DNA of 64,000 bases from Gp7-AA10 sp035636095. GTDB taxonomy: Bacteria; Acidobacteriota; Thermoanaerobaculia; Gp7-AA8. Where the stretch lies: NCBI GenBank assembly GCA_035636095.1, contig DASPZU010000053.1, positions 49,113 to 113,112 of the forward strand. The letters are read 5' to 3'. Under the pieces are notes generated by a model. It was not told the DNA's origin, searched no databases, and saw only the letters and a program-made list of their open reading frames with translations. Position 1 is the stretch's first letter. The number at the start of each line of letters is the position of its first letter. Position numbers and translations under genes: made by a program. Positions 26,174 to 33,732 of this stretch are shown one piece after another.

Positions 26174-27365
26174 CGAGGTCGCCGGAGTAGAAGCTCCGCC
26201 CGCGCTCCTCGCGGCCTAACAGCAGCACGATCACGAGCACGCCGATCACCACCAGCTCGAATCCCGCCAGCGCCCATGAATATCCGACGTGGGCGTGAAG
26301 AATGTGCTCGATCGTGTTTGTGGGCGCGGCGATCAGAATCCCTGATTGGTATGCCAGCCCGGGCATCAATCCGCGAACGGAATCGGGCGCCAGCTCGTTG
26401 AGATGCACCGGAATGATTCCCCACGCCCCCTGCACGCCCATCTGCATGATGAAAGCGGCCGTTGCCAGGACGCCCACCGTATTGCCGAACGCCCAGAATG
26501 GAATGACGCAAAGAGACACCGCCAGCGCCGCGATCATGCTGTAGCGCCGGCCGATGTGTTGCGAAAGCTGTCCGAAGATCACGGCTCCCAAGACCGCGCC
26601 AACGTTGTAGAGGATGGCAATCCAGGGAATCATCGTCGCGGCGACATGCCGCTCCTTCAGAAAGTCGGGGTAGAGATCCTGGGTGCCGTGCGAGAGAAAC
26701 ATCATGAACGTCATCAGCACGACCAGATACGCGAAGCCCTTGGCGTGACCGCGAATCGCCAGCCACATCGCACGAAAATTCGCTGCTCGATGCTCTTTCC
26801 ACGCTTCCGACTCCGGTACTTTGGTACGAATGTACAAAGCCAACAGCGCCGGCAGCGCGCCCAGCCAGAACATCCACCGCCATCCCAGGTGCGGATTGGG
26901 AAGGACGACGCGCGTGGCCACGGCGGCCAGCAGATAACCGATCGAGTAACCGCTCTGCAGAACGCCCGACAGGACGCCGCGCCATTTCCGCGGCACCTGC
27001 TCCATGGCCAGCGAGGCGCCGACGCCCCACTCCCCTCCCATCCCGATGCCGAATAGCGCGCGGAGGATCAGAAACTGGGTGTAGGTCTGCGCGAACCCCG
27101 ACAGAAGCTCGATCAGCGAGAAGTAGACGACGTTGGCCATCAGCGGAATGCGGCGGCCGTACCGGTCCGCCAGCATTCCAAAGATGATCGCTCCCACCGG
27201 CCGGAAGACGAGCGTGGCGGTGAGCGTCGCGACAATGTGCCCTTTGGTCACCGTGAATTGCTTGGCCAGGACGTCGAGCAGAAACACCACCACGAAGAAA
27301 TCGAACGCGTCGAGCGTCCAGCCGAGGAAGCCAGCCAGGACGGCGTGGTGGGAAGCGCGCTGCAT
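26157..27365 (-). CDS. MFS transporter (metabolite:H+ symporter, NanT/JEN-like)
   Basis: About 402 residues and 12 membrane spans. The loop 2-3 motif is GMLADRYGRRIPLM, with a second GQLSQHIGRRYSM in the C-terminal half. The opening FLGWTLDAFDFFVVVFLL is characteristic of carboxylate/sialate-type MFS symporters. ATG 27365 is preferred. A GTG at 27392 would add nine residues (SIVQSTRPM), but those codons lie inside the perfect palindrome 27371-27392. The substrate is probably an organic acid; this is inference. Confidence 0.88.
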   Translation of the reverse strand: MQRASHHAVLAGFLGWTLDAFDFFVVVFLLDVLAKQFTVTKGHIVATLTATLVFRPVGAIIFGMLADRYGRRIPLMANVVYFSLIELLSGFAQTYTQFLILRALFGIGMGGEWGVGASLAMEQVPRKWRGVLSGVLQSGYSIGYLLAAVATRVVLPNPHLGWRWMFWLGALPALLALYIRTKVPESEAWKEHRAANFRAMWLAIRGHAKGFAYLVVLMTFMMFLSHGTQDLYPDFLKERHVAATMIPWIAILYNVGAVLGAVIFGQLSQHIGRRYSMIAALAVSLCVIPFWAFGNTVGVLATAAFIMQMGVQGAWGIIPVHLNELAPDSVRGLMPGLAYQSGILIAAPTNTIEHILHAHVGYSWALAGFELVVIGVLVIVLLLGREERGRSFYSGDLVIEKE

Positions 27366-27370
27366 CGGGC

Positions 27371-27392
27371 GTGTCGATTGTACAATCGACAC
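27371..27392. promoter_or_regulatory. Perfect 22-bp palindrome in a divergent promoter region
   Basis: Each half reads GTGTCGATTGT from the outside in. The palindrome lies between ATG 27365 (MFS, minus) and ATG 27399 (DUF4388-FHA, plus). Because of the symmetry it presents a TACAAT -10-like hexamer on each strand, ending 11 nt before the MFS ATG and 12 nt before the FHA-gene ATG. It may be an operator, a symmetric bidirectional promoter, or both. Confidence 0.55.
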
Positions 27393-27398
27393 TTCAGC

Positions 27399-28625
27399 AT
27401 GGGTCCTGTTTCACTCCAGGGAAGTCTCGATGTCTTCAAACTGCCCGACGTGTTGGCGTTTCTCAGTTCAACGCGCAAAACGGGCATGCTGACCCTCCGG
27501 CTGGTGGAGAAAGACGCCTACGTGTTCTTTCGCGGCGGCGCCGTGATCTACGCCGCCTCCAATCAGGAGAATCTTCGACTCGGAACGATCCTCCTTCGAA
27601 GGAAGAAGCTGGCGCGCGAGAAGGCCGCCGAGATCGATGACCTGATGTTGCGCTCGGGCGGGCGGTGGGGTGATCTGGCGCTGCAGACCGGAGCCCTCAC
27701 GCAGTCGGAGCTCGACGATTACCTCAAGGTACAGGTCTCGGAAGTGATCTACGACGTCTTCGTGTGGAAGGGGGGCGATTTCGCGTTTTATGACGCCATC
27801 GATCTGCCGCCGCAGGCTGTCACGATCTCGATCGATCTCTCCAATCTCATCATGGAGGGCGCACGCCGGATCGACGAATGGGCGGAGTGCCTTCGCCTGC
27901 TGCCCGACAGCGAAGTCGTGTTTCGAGTGGTGGCGGACCCGGAAACGGAGAAGATCACGCTGTCGCTCGACGAGTGGCGCATTCTTTTTCTGATCAACGG
28001 CCAGCGCACGCTGGAAGAGATCTGCCGCGACACCGAGGCCGAGGCCTTCCAGGTTTATCGCCTGGTGTACGGCCTCATGGCCAACAAGTTGATCGAGGCG
28101 TCGCAGGAACGCCTGTCCGATCGCGATGGTCAGACCGGACCCGTTCCGCAGATCGAGGAAGTGACACTGCGGCAGTCGCTCAAGGAGCTCACCAGCGACA
28201 CCACTGTTCACGACCTGACCGGAGACGACACCAGCCTGCTGATCTCAGAAGATGCGACATTATCATATAAAGATGTTGTAAAGAAAACCGTTGCACAATT
28301 ACTCATCATGAGCGGCGACGGCGCCGGCACGGTCATTCCGCTGATCGAGAACGAGTATCTGGTCGGCCGCCAGAACGACAACCAAATCCAGCTCAACGAC
28401 CTCGGCGTCTCTTCCCATCACGCCAGGATCTTTCGCGGGCCGGAAGGCTACGTGGTCGAGGATCTGAAGAGCCGCAACGGAACGTGGCTCAACGGAACAC
28501 GGATTTTCCACTCCATCCTGCGCAACGCCGATGAGATTCGCGTCGGCGCGACCGATCTCCGTTACGAGGTCCTCTTTGACGCTGCCAGCGCCCCTGAGGC
28601 TCCGGCGGCGGTCAGGGCGCGCTGA
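27399..28625 (+). CDS. DUF4388 (PATAN-like) and FHA domain signalling protein
   Basis: 408 residues. The N-terminal DUF4388 domain (GSLDVFKLPDVLAFLSSTRKTGMLTLR, about residues 5-100) resembles the PatA N-terminus. A central helical segment (about 150-260) contains RRIDEWAECL. A C-terminal FHA domain (about 310-395) has GRQNDNQIQL, SSHHARI and LKSRNGTWLNG, the phosphothreonine-binding core (GR, SxxH, N-G). It probably reads phosphorylation by Hanks kinases. Codons for about residues 287-301 (nt 28258-28302) are unusually AT-rich. The start is the ATG that opens the conserved domain; the open frame continues upstream but overlaps the MFS gene. Confidence 0.87.
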   Translation: MGPVSLQGSLDVFKLPDVLAFLSSTRKTGMLTLRLVEKDAYVFFRGGAVIYAASNQENLRLGTILLRRKKLAREKAAEIDDLMLRSGGRWGDLALQTGALTQSELDDYLKVQVSEVIYDVFVWKGGDFAFYDAIDLPPQAVTISIDLSNLIMEGARRIDEWAECLRLLPDSEVVFRVVADPETEKITLSLDEWRILFLINGQRTLEEICRDTEAEAFQVYRLVYGLMANKLIEASQERLSDRDGQTGPVPQIEEVTLRQSLKELTSDTTVHDLTGDDTSLLISEDATLSYKDVVKKTVAQLLIMSGDGAGTVIPLIENEYLVGRQNDNQIQLNDLGVSSHHARIFRGPEGYVVEDLKSRNGTWLNGTRIFHSILRNADEIRVGATDLRYEVLFDAASAPEAPAAVRAR

Positions 28626-28638
28626 TCGAGACGGATAT

Positions 28639-28705
28639 CACCACAGAGACACAGAGATCACAGAGTTAGACCGACACACTCTGTGTCCTCTGTGCCTCTG
28701 TGGTG
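28639..28705. repeat. Inverted repeat with CACAGAG-unit arms between convergent genes
   Basis: The left arm CACCACAGAGACACAGAG continues as ATCACAGAGT (28639-28666). The right arm (28678-28705) is its near-perfect complement. Each arm is a degenerate tandem of 8-9 bp ACACAGAG units. It fills the 86-bp gap between the convergent FHA and serS genes and could act as a two-way terminator, although no U-tract follows. Confidence 0.85.
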
Positions 28706-28711
28706 AAACGG

Positions 28712-29980
28712 TTAAAGGCTGATGCGCGACAGACCCTTCATGTACGGTTGCAGCGCTCTCGGAATGTGCACCGTGCCATCGTCGTCCTGAAAGTTCTCGA
28801 GAATCGCGACCAGCGTCCTGCCCACCGGCATGGCCGAGCTGTTGAGCGTGTGCACGAACCCGATTTTCTTGTCCGGGGTGCGATGGCGGATGTTGGCGCG
28901 GCGGGCCTGAAAATCAGTGAAATTCGTGCTCGACGCAATCTCGCGATAGGTGTTCTGCCCGGGCAGCCACACTTCGATGTCGTACGTCTTCGCGGAACCG
29001 AATCCCATGTCGCCGGTGGCCAACGTCACGACGCGATAGTGAAGGCCAAGCTCCTGCAGAATGGCCTCGGCATCGGCGGTCATGCGTTCGTGCTCGTTCC
29101 ACGAGTTTTCAGGCGTCGTGAATTTCACGATCTCGACTTTTTCGAATTGATGCTGCCGGATCAGACCGCGCGTGTCCTTGCCGTACGAGCCCGCTTCGCT
29201 GCGGAAGCAGGGCGAATAGGCGGTGTAAAAACGCGGAAGCGTCGCGCCATCGAGGATCTCGTCGCGATGGATGTTGGTCAGCGGCACCTCGGCGGTAGGG
29301 ATGAGGTAGTAATCGCGATCGGTGAGTTTGAAAAGATCTTCTTCGAATTTTGGAAGCTGGCCGGTGCCGCGGAGTGAATCGGCGTTGACGATGTAGGGCG
29401 GAACGACCTCTTTGTAACCGCGCTCGGTGTTGTGATCGAGAAAAAAATCGATCAGCGCGCGATTGAGCCGCGCGCCCGCGCCCAACGTCAACGCGAAGCG
29501 CGCACCGGTGATCTTGGCGGCGCGATCGAAATCGAGGATGCCAAGGGCTTCGCCGAGGTCCCAGTGCGGCTTGGGCGGGAAATCGAATTTCGGTTTTTCG
29601 CCCCACGTGCGCTCGACGCGATTGGCCGATTCGTCGCTGCCGACCGGAACCGACGGGTCGGGGACATTGGGCAGGCCGAGCTCCAGCGCGCGCAGATCGT
29701 CCTCGATCGCGGCCAGGCGCTCATCGAGTTGTTTGATCTCGTCGCCGACGCGCTTCATGGCATCGATCTGCGCTGTCGCGTCCTGTTTGTTCTTTTTCAG
29801 CGCCGCGATTTCCTGCGACGCGACGTTGCGCTGATTCTTCAGCGTCTCGACGCGCGCGATCGTTTTTCGCCGGTCGGAGTCGAGCTCCAGGAAGCGATCG
29901 AAGTCGACCTTCGCGCCGCGATTCTTCAGCGCGACGCGATAGGCGTCCGCGTTCTCGCGGAGATACTCGCGGGACAACAT
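28712..29980 (-). CDS. serS: Seryl-tRNA synthetase
   Basis: 422 residues, normal for bacterial SerRS. The N-terminal coiled-coil tRNA-binding arm spans about residues 25-105 (ARVETLKNQRNVASQEIAAL). The class II catalytic core contains motif 2 FRSEAGSYGKDTRGLIRQHQ and SSTNFTDFQARRANIRHR before motif 3. It charges tRNA-Ser in the cytoplasm. A perfect TATAAT ends 9 nt before the ATG on the coding strand, leaving almost no leader, so the mRNA is probably leaderless. Confidence 0.97.
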   Translation of the reverse strand: MLSREYLRENADAYRVALKNRGAKVDFDRFLELDSDRRKTIARVETLKNQRNVASQEIAALKKNKQDATAQIDAMKRVGDEIKQLDERLAAIEDDLRALELGLPNVPDPSVPVGSDESANRVERTWGEKPKFDFPPKPHWDLGEALGILDFDRAAKITGARFALTLGAGARLNRALIDFFLDHNTERGYKEVVPPYIVNADSLRGTGQLPKFEEDLFKLTDRDYYLIPTAEVPLTNIHRDEILDGATLPRFYTAYSPCFRSEAGSYGKDTRGLIRQHQFEKVEIVKFTTPENSWNEHERMTADAEAILQELGLHYRVVTLATGDMGFGSAKTYDIEVWLPGQNTYREIASSTNFTDFQARRANIRHRTPDKKIGFVHTLNSSAMPVGRTLVAILENFQDDDGTVHIPRALQPYMKGLSRISL

Positions 29981-29989
29981 GGAGGGCGG

Positions 29990-29995
29990 ATTATA
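29990..29995 (-). promoter_or_regulatory. TATAAT -10 hexamer 9 nt before serS
   Basis: A perfect sigma-70-type -10 sequence in the 19-bp gap between the subtilase stop and the serS ATG. The predicted start of transcription falls at or within about 3 nt of the ATG. No Shine-Dalgarno sequence is present in the spacer. Confidence 0.5.
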
Positions 29996-29999
29996 GCGA

Positions 30000-31589
30000 T
30001 CAGTGCCGCGCAGCCCGCGAGCGCAGGACCGCGTCGGAGAGGTCGCCGGTCATGACCAGCGCGTAACCCTGACGGCCGAAGCCTGGGTGAAAGATCGCAA
30101 TCGCATAAATGCCGTCCAGGGGCTCCGGGATCGACACCACTTCCACATTGTTCACGTGATCGGGCTGACCATTGCCGAGGAAAATGCTGCCGGCAGGATC
30201 GGTGACGCGAAGATCGAGATCGTTGACCAGCGACGGCCCGGGAGCATCGGTCCAGACCAGGACGATTTTCAGAGGACTTCCAGCGCGAACGGAGATGTGC
30301 ATCGTCGCAGTTTCAGCTTCGGCCAGACCGGCCTCGCGCGGAACATCCTTCACGCGGAGTTTGACGGCGTTGCCCGGAAAGTAGAGCGCGTCCGCCAGGA
30401 CCGGGAAACCGAATCCCTGCTCGTTCGACGGCGTCGGTTTCGTCGGAACCTGGGCATTGGAAACCGTGATGAACGGAACGCGATGCGCGGAGGCGATCAG
30501 CGTCGCCTTGAGCAGCGCGGCGCTGGGCGTCATGCGATCCGCGGGTTTCGGCGTCCCGCTCGGATAGTAGCCGTCGGTGAAGTACTGCCGAACGAGCGCC
30601 GCCGCGCCGGCAATGGACGGAGAGGCCCACGACGTGCCGGGCTGAAACGTCATGGAGCACGTCTGGCCGCGAGAAATGGACTTGGCATCGCCGGTCATGA
30701 CGTATGCCGGCCCGACCAGATCGGGTTTGATGCGCCCATCGCGCGTGGGACCGAAGAGCGTGAAGCTGGAGAGTGCGTCGTCGGCGTAGTGATTCCCATC
30801 TCGCGTCCCGCCGACCTGCAGGACATTCTTGGCGGTGCCCGGCGCTGAAACCGAGCCGGCGGGCGCCTTGCCGCTCGAGCCGAGATTGCCGGTGTTGAAG
30901 ACGATCAGCATGTCGGGATGCGACCAGACGAAGGCATCGACGTCGTAAGCTGACTGCGGGTAATTGGCGGTGGGAGGATTCAGCGGCGGCGCGACGCTCT
31001 GACGATCGCCCCACGAATTCGAATGAATGCGCGCGCCCTGGCGATAGGCCTGCTCGAGGATGGGAGTGAGGTTGACGGGGCATCCGATTCCGGGGAGCTG
31101 CGAGCAATTGTCGCCGCCGATGTAACCGGCGTCCTGCACGATGAGCTTCGCGCCGGGAGCGATCGAATCGCCGTAGTCATGCGCGATCGGCGTGGCGCGA
31201 TCCCCGACCGCGCTGGCGGCGCCGTGCGTTCCATGCCCCTGGTTGTCCCACGCGTCGGGAGAATTCGGATCGTCGCAGCCGGTGGCGGCCGGAAATTGGT
31301 CACATGAATACAGGAAGTCATATGCAACGATTTTTCGGCGTCTCAGATCGACGTTGTTGCCGTCGAGGCGCGTGTTGATGGGCGGGCGCGAGCCGTCGGC
31401 TTCGACAAAGAAGCAGGAATCGTAATCGACGCCGGTGTCGAGGAAGGCCACGATCTGCCCCTCCCCGTGAATGCCGTGATCGAAGATGGGCGTGGTCGAT
31501 CCGGCGCGGGACTGCAGCGATTTGTAGGACAGCTCGTTGGCGGACGCAGCGGTGGCGAGGAGTGCCGCCAGGGCAAATAACTTGGACAT
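30000..31589 (-). CDS. S8 family serine peptidase (subtilase), secreted
   Basis: 529 residues from ATG 31589, which opens a clean signal peptide (MSKLFALAALLATAASA). The catalytic triad is D51 (FLDTGVDYD), H122 (GHGTHGAAS) and S320 (GTSWASPSIAG), in subtilase order and context. The C-terminal region of about 100 residues (FPGNAVKLRVKD onward, with VNDLDLRVTDP) resembles the P-domain-like beta-sandwich found in large subtilases. An upstream extension of 58 codons without signal character is rejected. It is likely periplasmic or secreted. Confidence 0.92.
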   Translation of the reverse strand: MSKLFALAALLATAASANELSYKSLQSRAGSTTPIFDHGIHGEGQIVAFLDTGVDYDSCFFVEADGSRPPINTRLDGNNVDLRRRKIVAYDFLYSCDQFPAATGCDDPNSPDAWDNQGHGTHGAASAVGDRATPIAHDYGDSIAPGAKLIVQDAGYIGGDNCSQLPGIGCPVNLTPILEQAYRQGARIHSNSWGDRQSVAPPLNPPTANYPQSAYDVDAFVWSHPDMLIVFNTGNLGSSGKAPAGSVSAPGTAKNVLQVGGTRDGNHYADDALSSFTLFGPTRDGRIKPDLVGPAYVMTGDAKSISRGQTCSMTFQPGTSWASPSIAGAAALVRQYFTDGYYPSGTPKPADRMTPSAALLKATLIASAHRVPFITVSNAQVPTKPTPSNEQGFGFPVLADALYFPGNAVKLRVKDVPREAGLAEAETATMHISVRAGSPLKIVLVWTDAPGPSLVNDLDLRVTDPAGSIFLGNGQPDHVNNVEVVSIPEPLDGIYAIAIFHPGFGRQGYALVMTGDLSDAVLRSRAARH

Positions 31590-31671
31590 TGGAGAATGGA
31601 ACCGCCGGGCGCGACGGGCGATTCCGCGGGCGCTGTTAACGTCGGGACGCGGGCAACGTAACAATTGGCTG

Positions 31672-32145
31672 ATGAAAAAGAACGAGCTCGCAGCCGCGAT
31701 CTGCGCGCTTTGCTTCGTCGCGGTCCTGGGCGTGTCGGCGGTTTTTGACCGCAGCATTCGCATGCTTCATACGTTCGAATCCATTCCCTATCTCGCGGCG
31801 GCGATCCTCTCGCTCCGGCACAACAAATTCGGCTACGCCCTCGGTACCGTCAGCGGCGCTTTCTGGATTTTGATGGCAGGATTTCGGACAACATTCATCC
31901 GCAACGGTTTTCAACTGCTGTTCGCCGGAAAATTCGATCGGCCCGACATTTTGATCGCCGTGCCGGCAGCCATTGCCGCCGGGGGACTGGCGATCTTCTC
32001 GGCGGTCGCTTATGCCCGAAGCGCAAACAAATCATGGCGGGACGCGGGGGCGTTCGCAGCGGCACTGTTCGCCGTACCGATTTTTTTTCTGTTGATCTTC
32101 GCCGAGTTCGCGCCGAGGTATTTGCCACTCTTCGGGCTGACGTAG
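31672..32145 (+). CDS. Four-TM membrane protein, unknown function
   Basis: 157 residues with about four hydrophobic spans (AAAICALCFVAVLGVSAVF, AAAILSL..., ILIAVPAAIAAGGLAIFSAV, FAAALFAVPIFFLLIFAEF). ATG 31672 is preferred because upstream codons would overlap the divergent subtilase start and are Arg-rich. No family is recognised. It converges on the VWA gene with no gap. Confidence 0.6.
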   Translation: MKKNELAAAICALCFVAVLGVSAVFDRSIRMLHTFESIPYLAAAILSLRHNKFGYALGTVSGAFWILMAGFRTTFIRNGFQLLFAGKFDRPDILIAVPAAIAAGGLAIFSAVAYARSANKSWRDAGAFAAALFAVPIFFLLIFAEFAPRYLPLFGLT

Positions 32146-33240
32146 TCAGTGCACAAACTTCCGGCGATTGCGGATGTAGTCGGCCAGGATGTATTCGCCC
32201 AGTCGGTCGACTGACGAGTAGAAGGCGCGGCCGCGGTTGATCTTCGAGAGCTGCTCGACGAAATTGACGAGCATCGGATCGGTGGCCAGCATGAAGGTCG
32301 TGATGGGGATGCCCGAACGCCGGCAGCGATCGGCCTCCTCCAGCGTGCGATTGACGATTTTCATGTCGAGGCCAAATGAATTCGTGTACAGCCGTCCATT
32401 TTCAAAAAGCGCTGACGGCTTGCCGTCGGTGATCATGAAAATCTGTTTGTTGTTGTGCTTGCGCCTTCGAAGAATCCGCTGGGCCAGCTCGAGCCCGGCC
32501 TTGGTATTGGTGTGATACGGGCCGACTTTCACGTAGGGAATCTCGGAGATCGGCACTTCGCGCGCATCATCGCCGAACAGCAGCACGTCGATGGCGTCCT
32601 TGGGATACTTGCTGATGATCAACTCCGTCAGAGCGAGCGCGACCTTCTTGGCGGGCGTGATGCGGTCCTCGCCGTAGAGCACCATCGAGTGCGAGATGTC
32701 GATCATGACCACGGTGGCGCAGCTCGAATTGTGCTCCGTCTCGAAGACCTCCAGATCCTCCTCCGTGATCAAGATTGGATCGGAGGGATCGGTGTGCTTC
32801 ATGGTGTTCTGAATCGAGCGAATCGAATCGATCGACATCGGATCGTCGCCGAACTGATACTGCCGCGTTTCGGTCAGGCGCTCCGTCCCCTGGCCGGCAT
32901 TGTTCACGGAATGGGAGCCGGTCATCGATTTCTGCAGACCGCCGAAGATTTCGTCGAGCGCGTCGCGCCGGATCTGGCGCTCACCGCCGGCGGCCAGAAC
33001 GACGTTGCCGTTCGCGTCCTGGCCGAGGATGTTTTCTTCGACCAGCCGCGCGAAAAACGCTTCCAGGTCGATGCTCGGATCGATGTAACCGCGCTCCTGC
33101 AGGGCACGCATCCAGCGCATGGCCTCTTCGACATCGCCGCCGCTCTGCAGCAATAGATGATTGAAGAGACGGCGAAGGCCCATCTCGGCCAGAAGTTGCT
33201 TGATGAGGTCGGGGTCGAGGTAGGAGTATCGATGTCGCAC
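32146..33240 (-). CDS. VWA domain protein (MoxR partner)
   Basis: 364 residues. A helical N-terminal part of about 165 residues is followed by a von Willebrand A domain with an intact metal-ion-dependent adhesion site: DISHS (D181), the T in the PYHTNTKAG loop and MITDGKPS. Proteins of this kind work with MoxR/ChlI-type AAA ATPases encoded nearby, in metal insertion or complex assembly. Here the ATPase is encoded at 33732-35303 with a small RHH/TPR gene between. The target is unknown. Confidence 0.88.
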   Translation of the reverse strand: MRHRYSYLDPDLIKQLLAEMGLRRLFNHLLLQSGGDVEEAMRWMRALQERGYIDPSIDLEAFFARLVEENILGQDANGNVVLAAGGERQIRRDALDEIFGGLQKSMTGSHSVNNAGQGTERLTETRQYQFGDDPMSIDSIRSIQNTMKHTDPSDPILITEEDLEVFETEHNSSCATVVMIDISHSMVLYGEDRITPAKKVALALTELIISKYPKDAIDVLLFGDDAREVPISEIPYVKVGPYHTNTKAGLELAQRILRRRKHNNKQIFMITDGKPSALFENGRLYTNSFGLDMKIVNRTLEEADRCRRSGIPITTFMLATDPMLVNFVEQLSKINRGRAFYSSVDRLGEYILADYIRNRRKFVH

Positions 33241-33242
33241 GG

Positions 33243-33665
33243 TCAGGCACGCTGCTTCTTGAGCTTATCAATCCACCTCGCGATGGCCGGGTTATTCGGC
33301 ATCAATTCCTTCGCTTCCTCCAGAGAGCTGAGTGCTTCCACGTTGCGGCCGAGGACAAGAAGGATCTGCACGCGAAGCTCGATGAGGTTCTGATAGAGCG
33401 AGAAGTCGGTCACTTTCTGATTCGACAACAGCGATACCGCACGGTCGACGAATTTCAGTGCCGTCTCCAGCTTCGAGTCATTCAGAGCATCGGCCGCAAA
33501 GCGATGCAGCATCCGCGGCGAATCGCCCAGAAACGATTTGGCGTCGACGAATTGCAGCAGCGCCTCCCGCACCACGGTCTCCTCGTCGGGAAACCATCCA
33601 TCGCGGACGATGCGGTCGATCTGCTTGGTCAGATCGCCGGAGATTTCTGCTGTGACTTTGGCCAT
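33243..33665 (-). CDS. Ribbon-helix-helix domain fused to TPR-like helices
   Basis: 140 residues. The N-terminus (AKVTAEISGDLTKQIDRIVR, then PDEETVVREALLQFV) fits a ParD/CopG-type ribbon-helix-helix DNA-binding domain. Residues 55-138 are TPR-like helices (ALKFVDRAVSLL, ALSSLEEAKELMPNNPAIARW). ATG 33665 directly follows the repeat at 33666-33732; longer starts would be read from that repeat. It lies 2 bp from the VWA gene. I would guess an operon regulator or an adaptor between the ATPase and the VWA protein. No toxin gene is adjacent. Confidence 0.72.
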   Translation of the reverse strand: MAKVTAEISGDLTKQIDRIVRDGWFPDEETVVREALLQFVDAKSFLGDSPRMLHRFAADALNDSKLETALKFVDRAVSLLSNQKVTDFSLYQNLIELRVQILLVLGRNVEALSSLEEAKELMPNNPAIARWIDKLKKQRA

Positions 33666-33732
33666 GGTTGCCGGTTTCCGGTTGCCTGTACCGATTGTCC
33701 TTCGGGCAACCGGCAACTGGCAACTGGCAACC
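33666..33732. repeat. Inverted repeat with 7-bp GGCAACT units, filling the MoxR to RHH-TPR spacer
   Basis: One arm is GGTTGCCGGTTTCCGGTTGC. The opposite arm is a tandem of GGCAAC(T/C) heptamers ending in GGCAACC. The spacer is essentially all repeat: the ATG of the RHH gene abuts one end, and the last G of the MoxR TAG stop belongs to the other. Confidence 0.8.

Noticed and set aside
26095..27030. Minus-strand frame of 311 codons overlapping the MFS gene
   Set aside because: It is a different frame on the same strand as the well-supported MFS transporter and is Arg/Gly/Ala-rich without motifs.
33243..33665. ParD-type antitoxin of a toxin-antitoxin pair
   Set aside because: The neighbours are a MoxR ATPase and a VWA protein; no ParE/RelE-like toxin gene is adjacent and the C-terminus is TPR-like.
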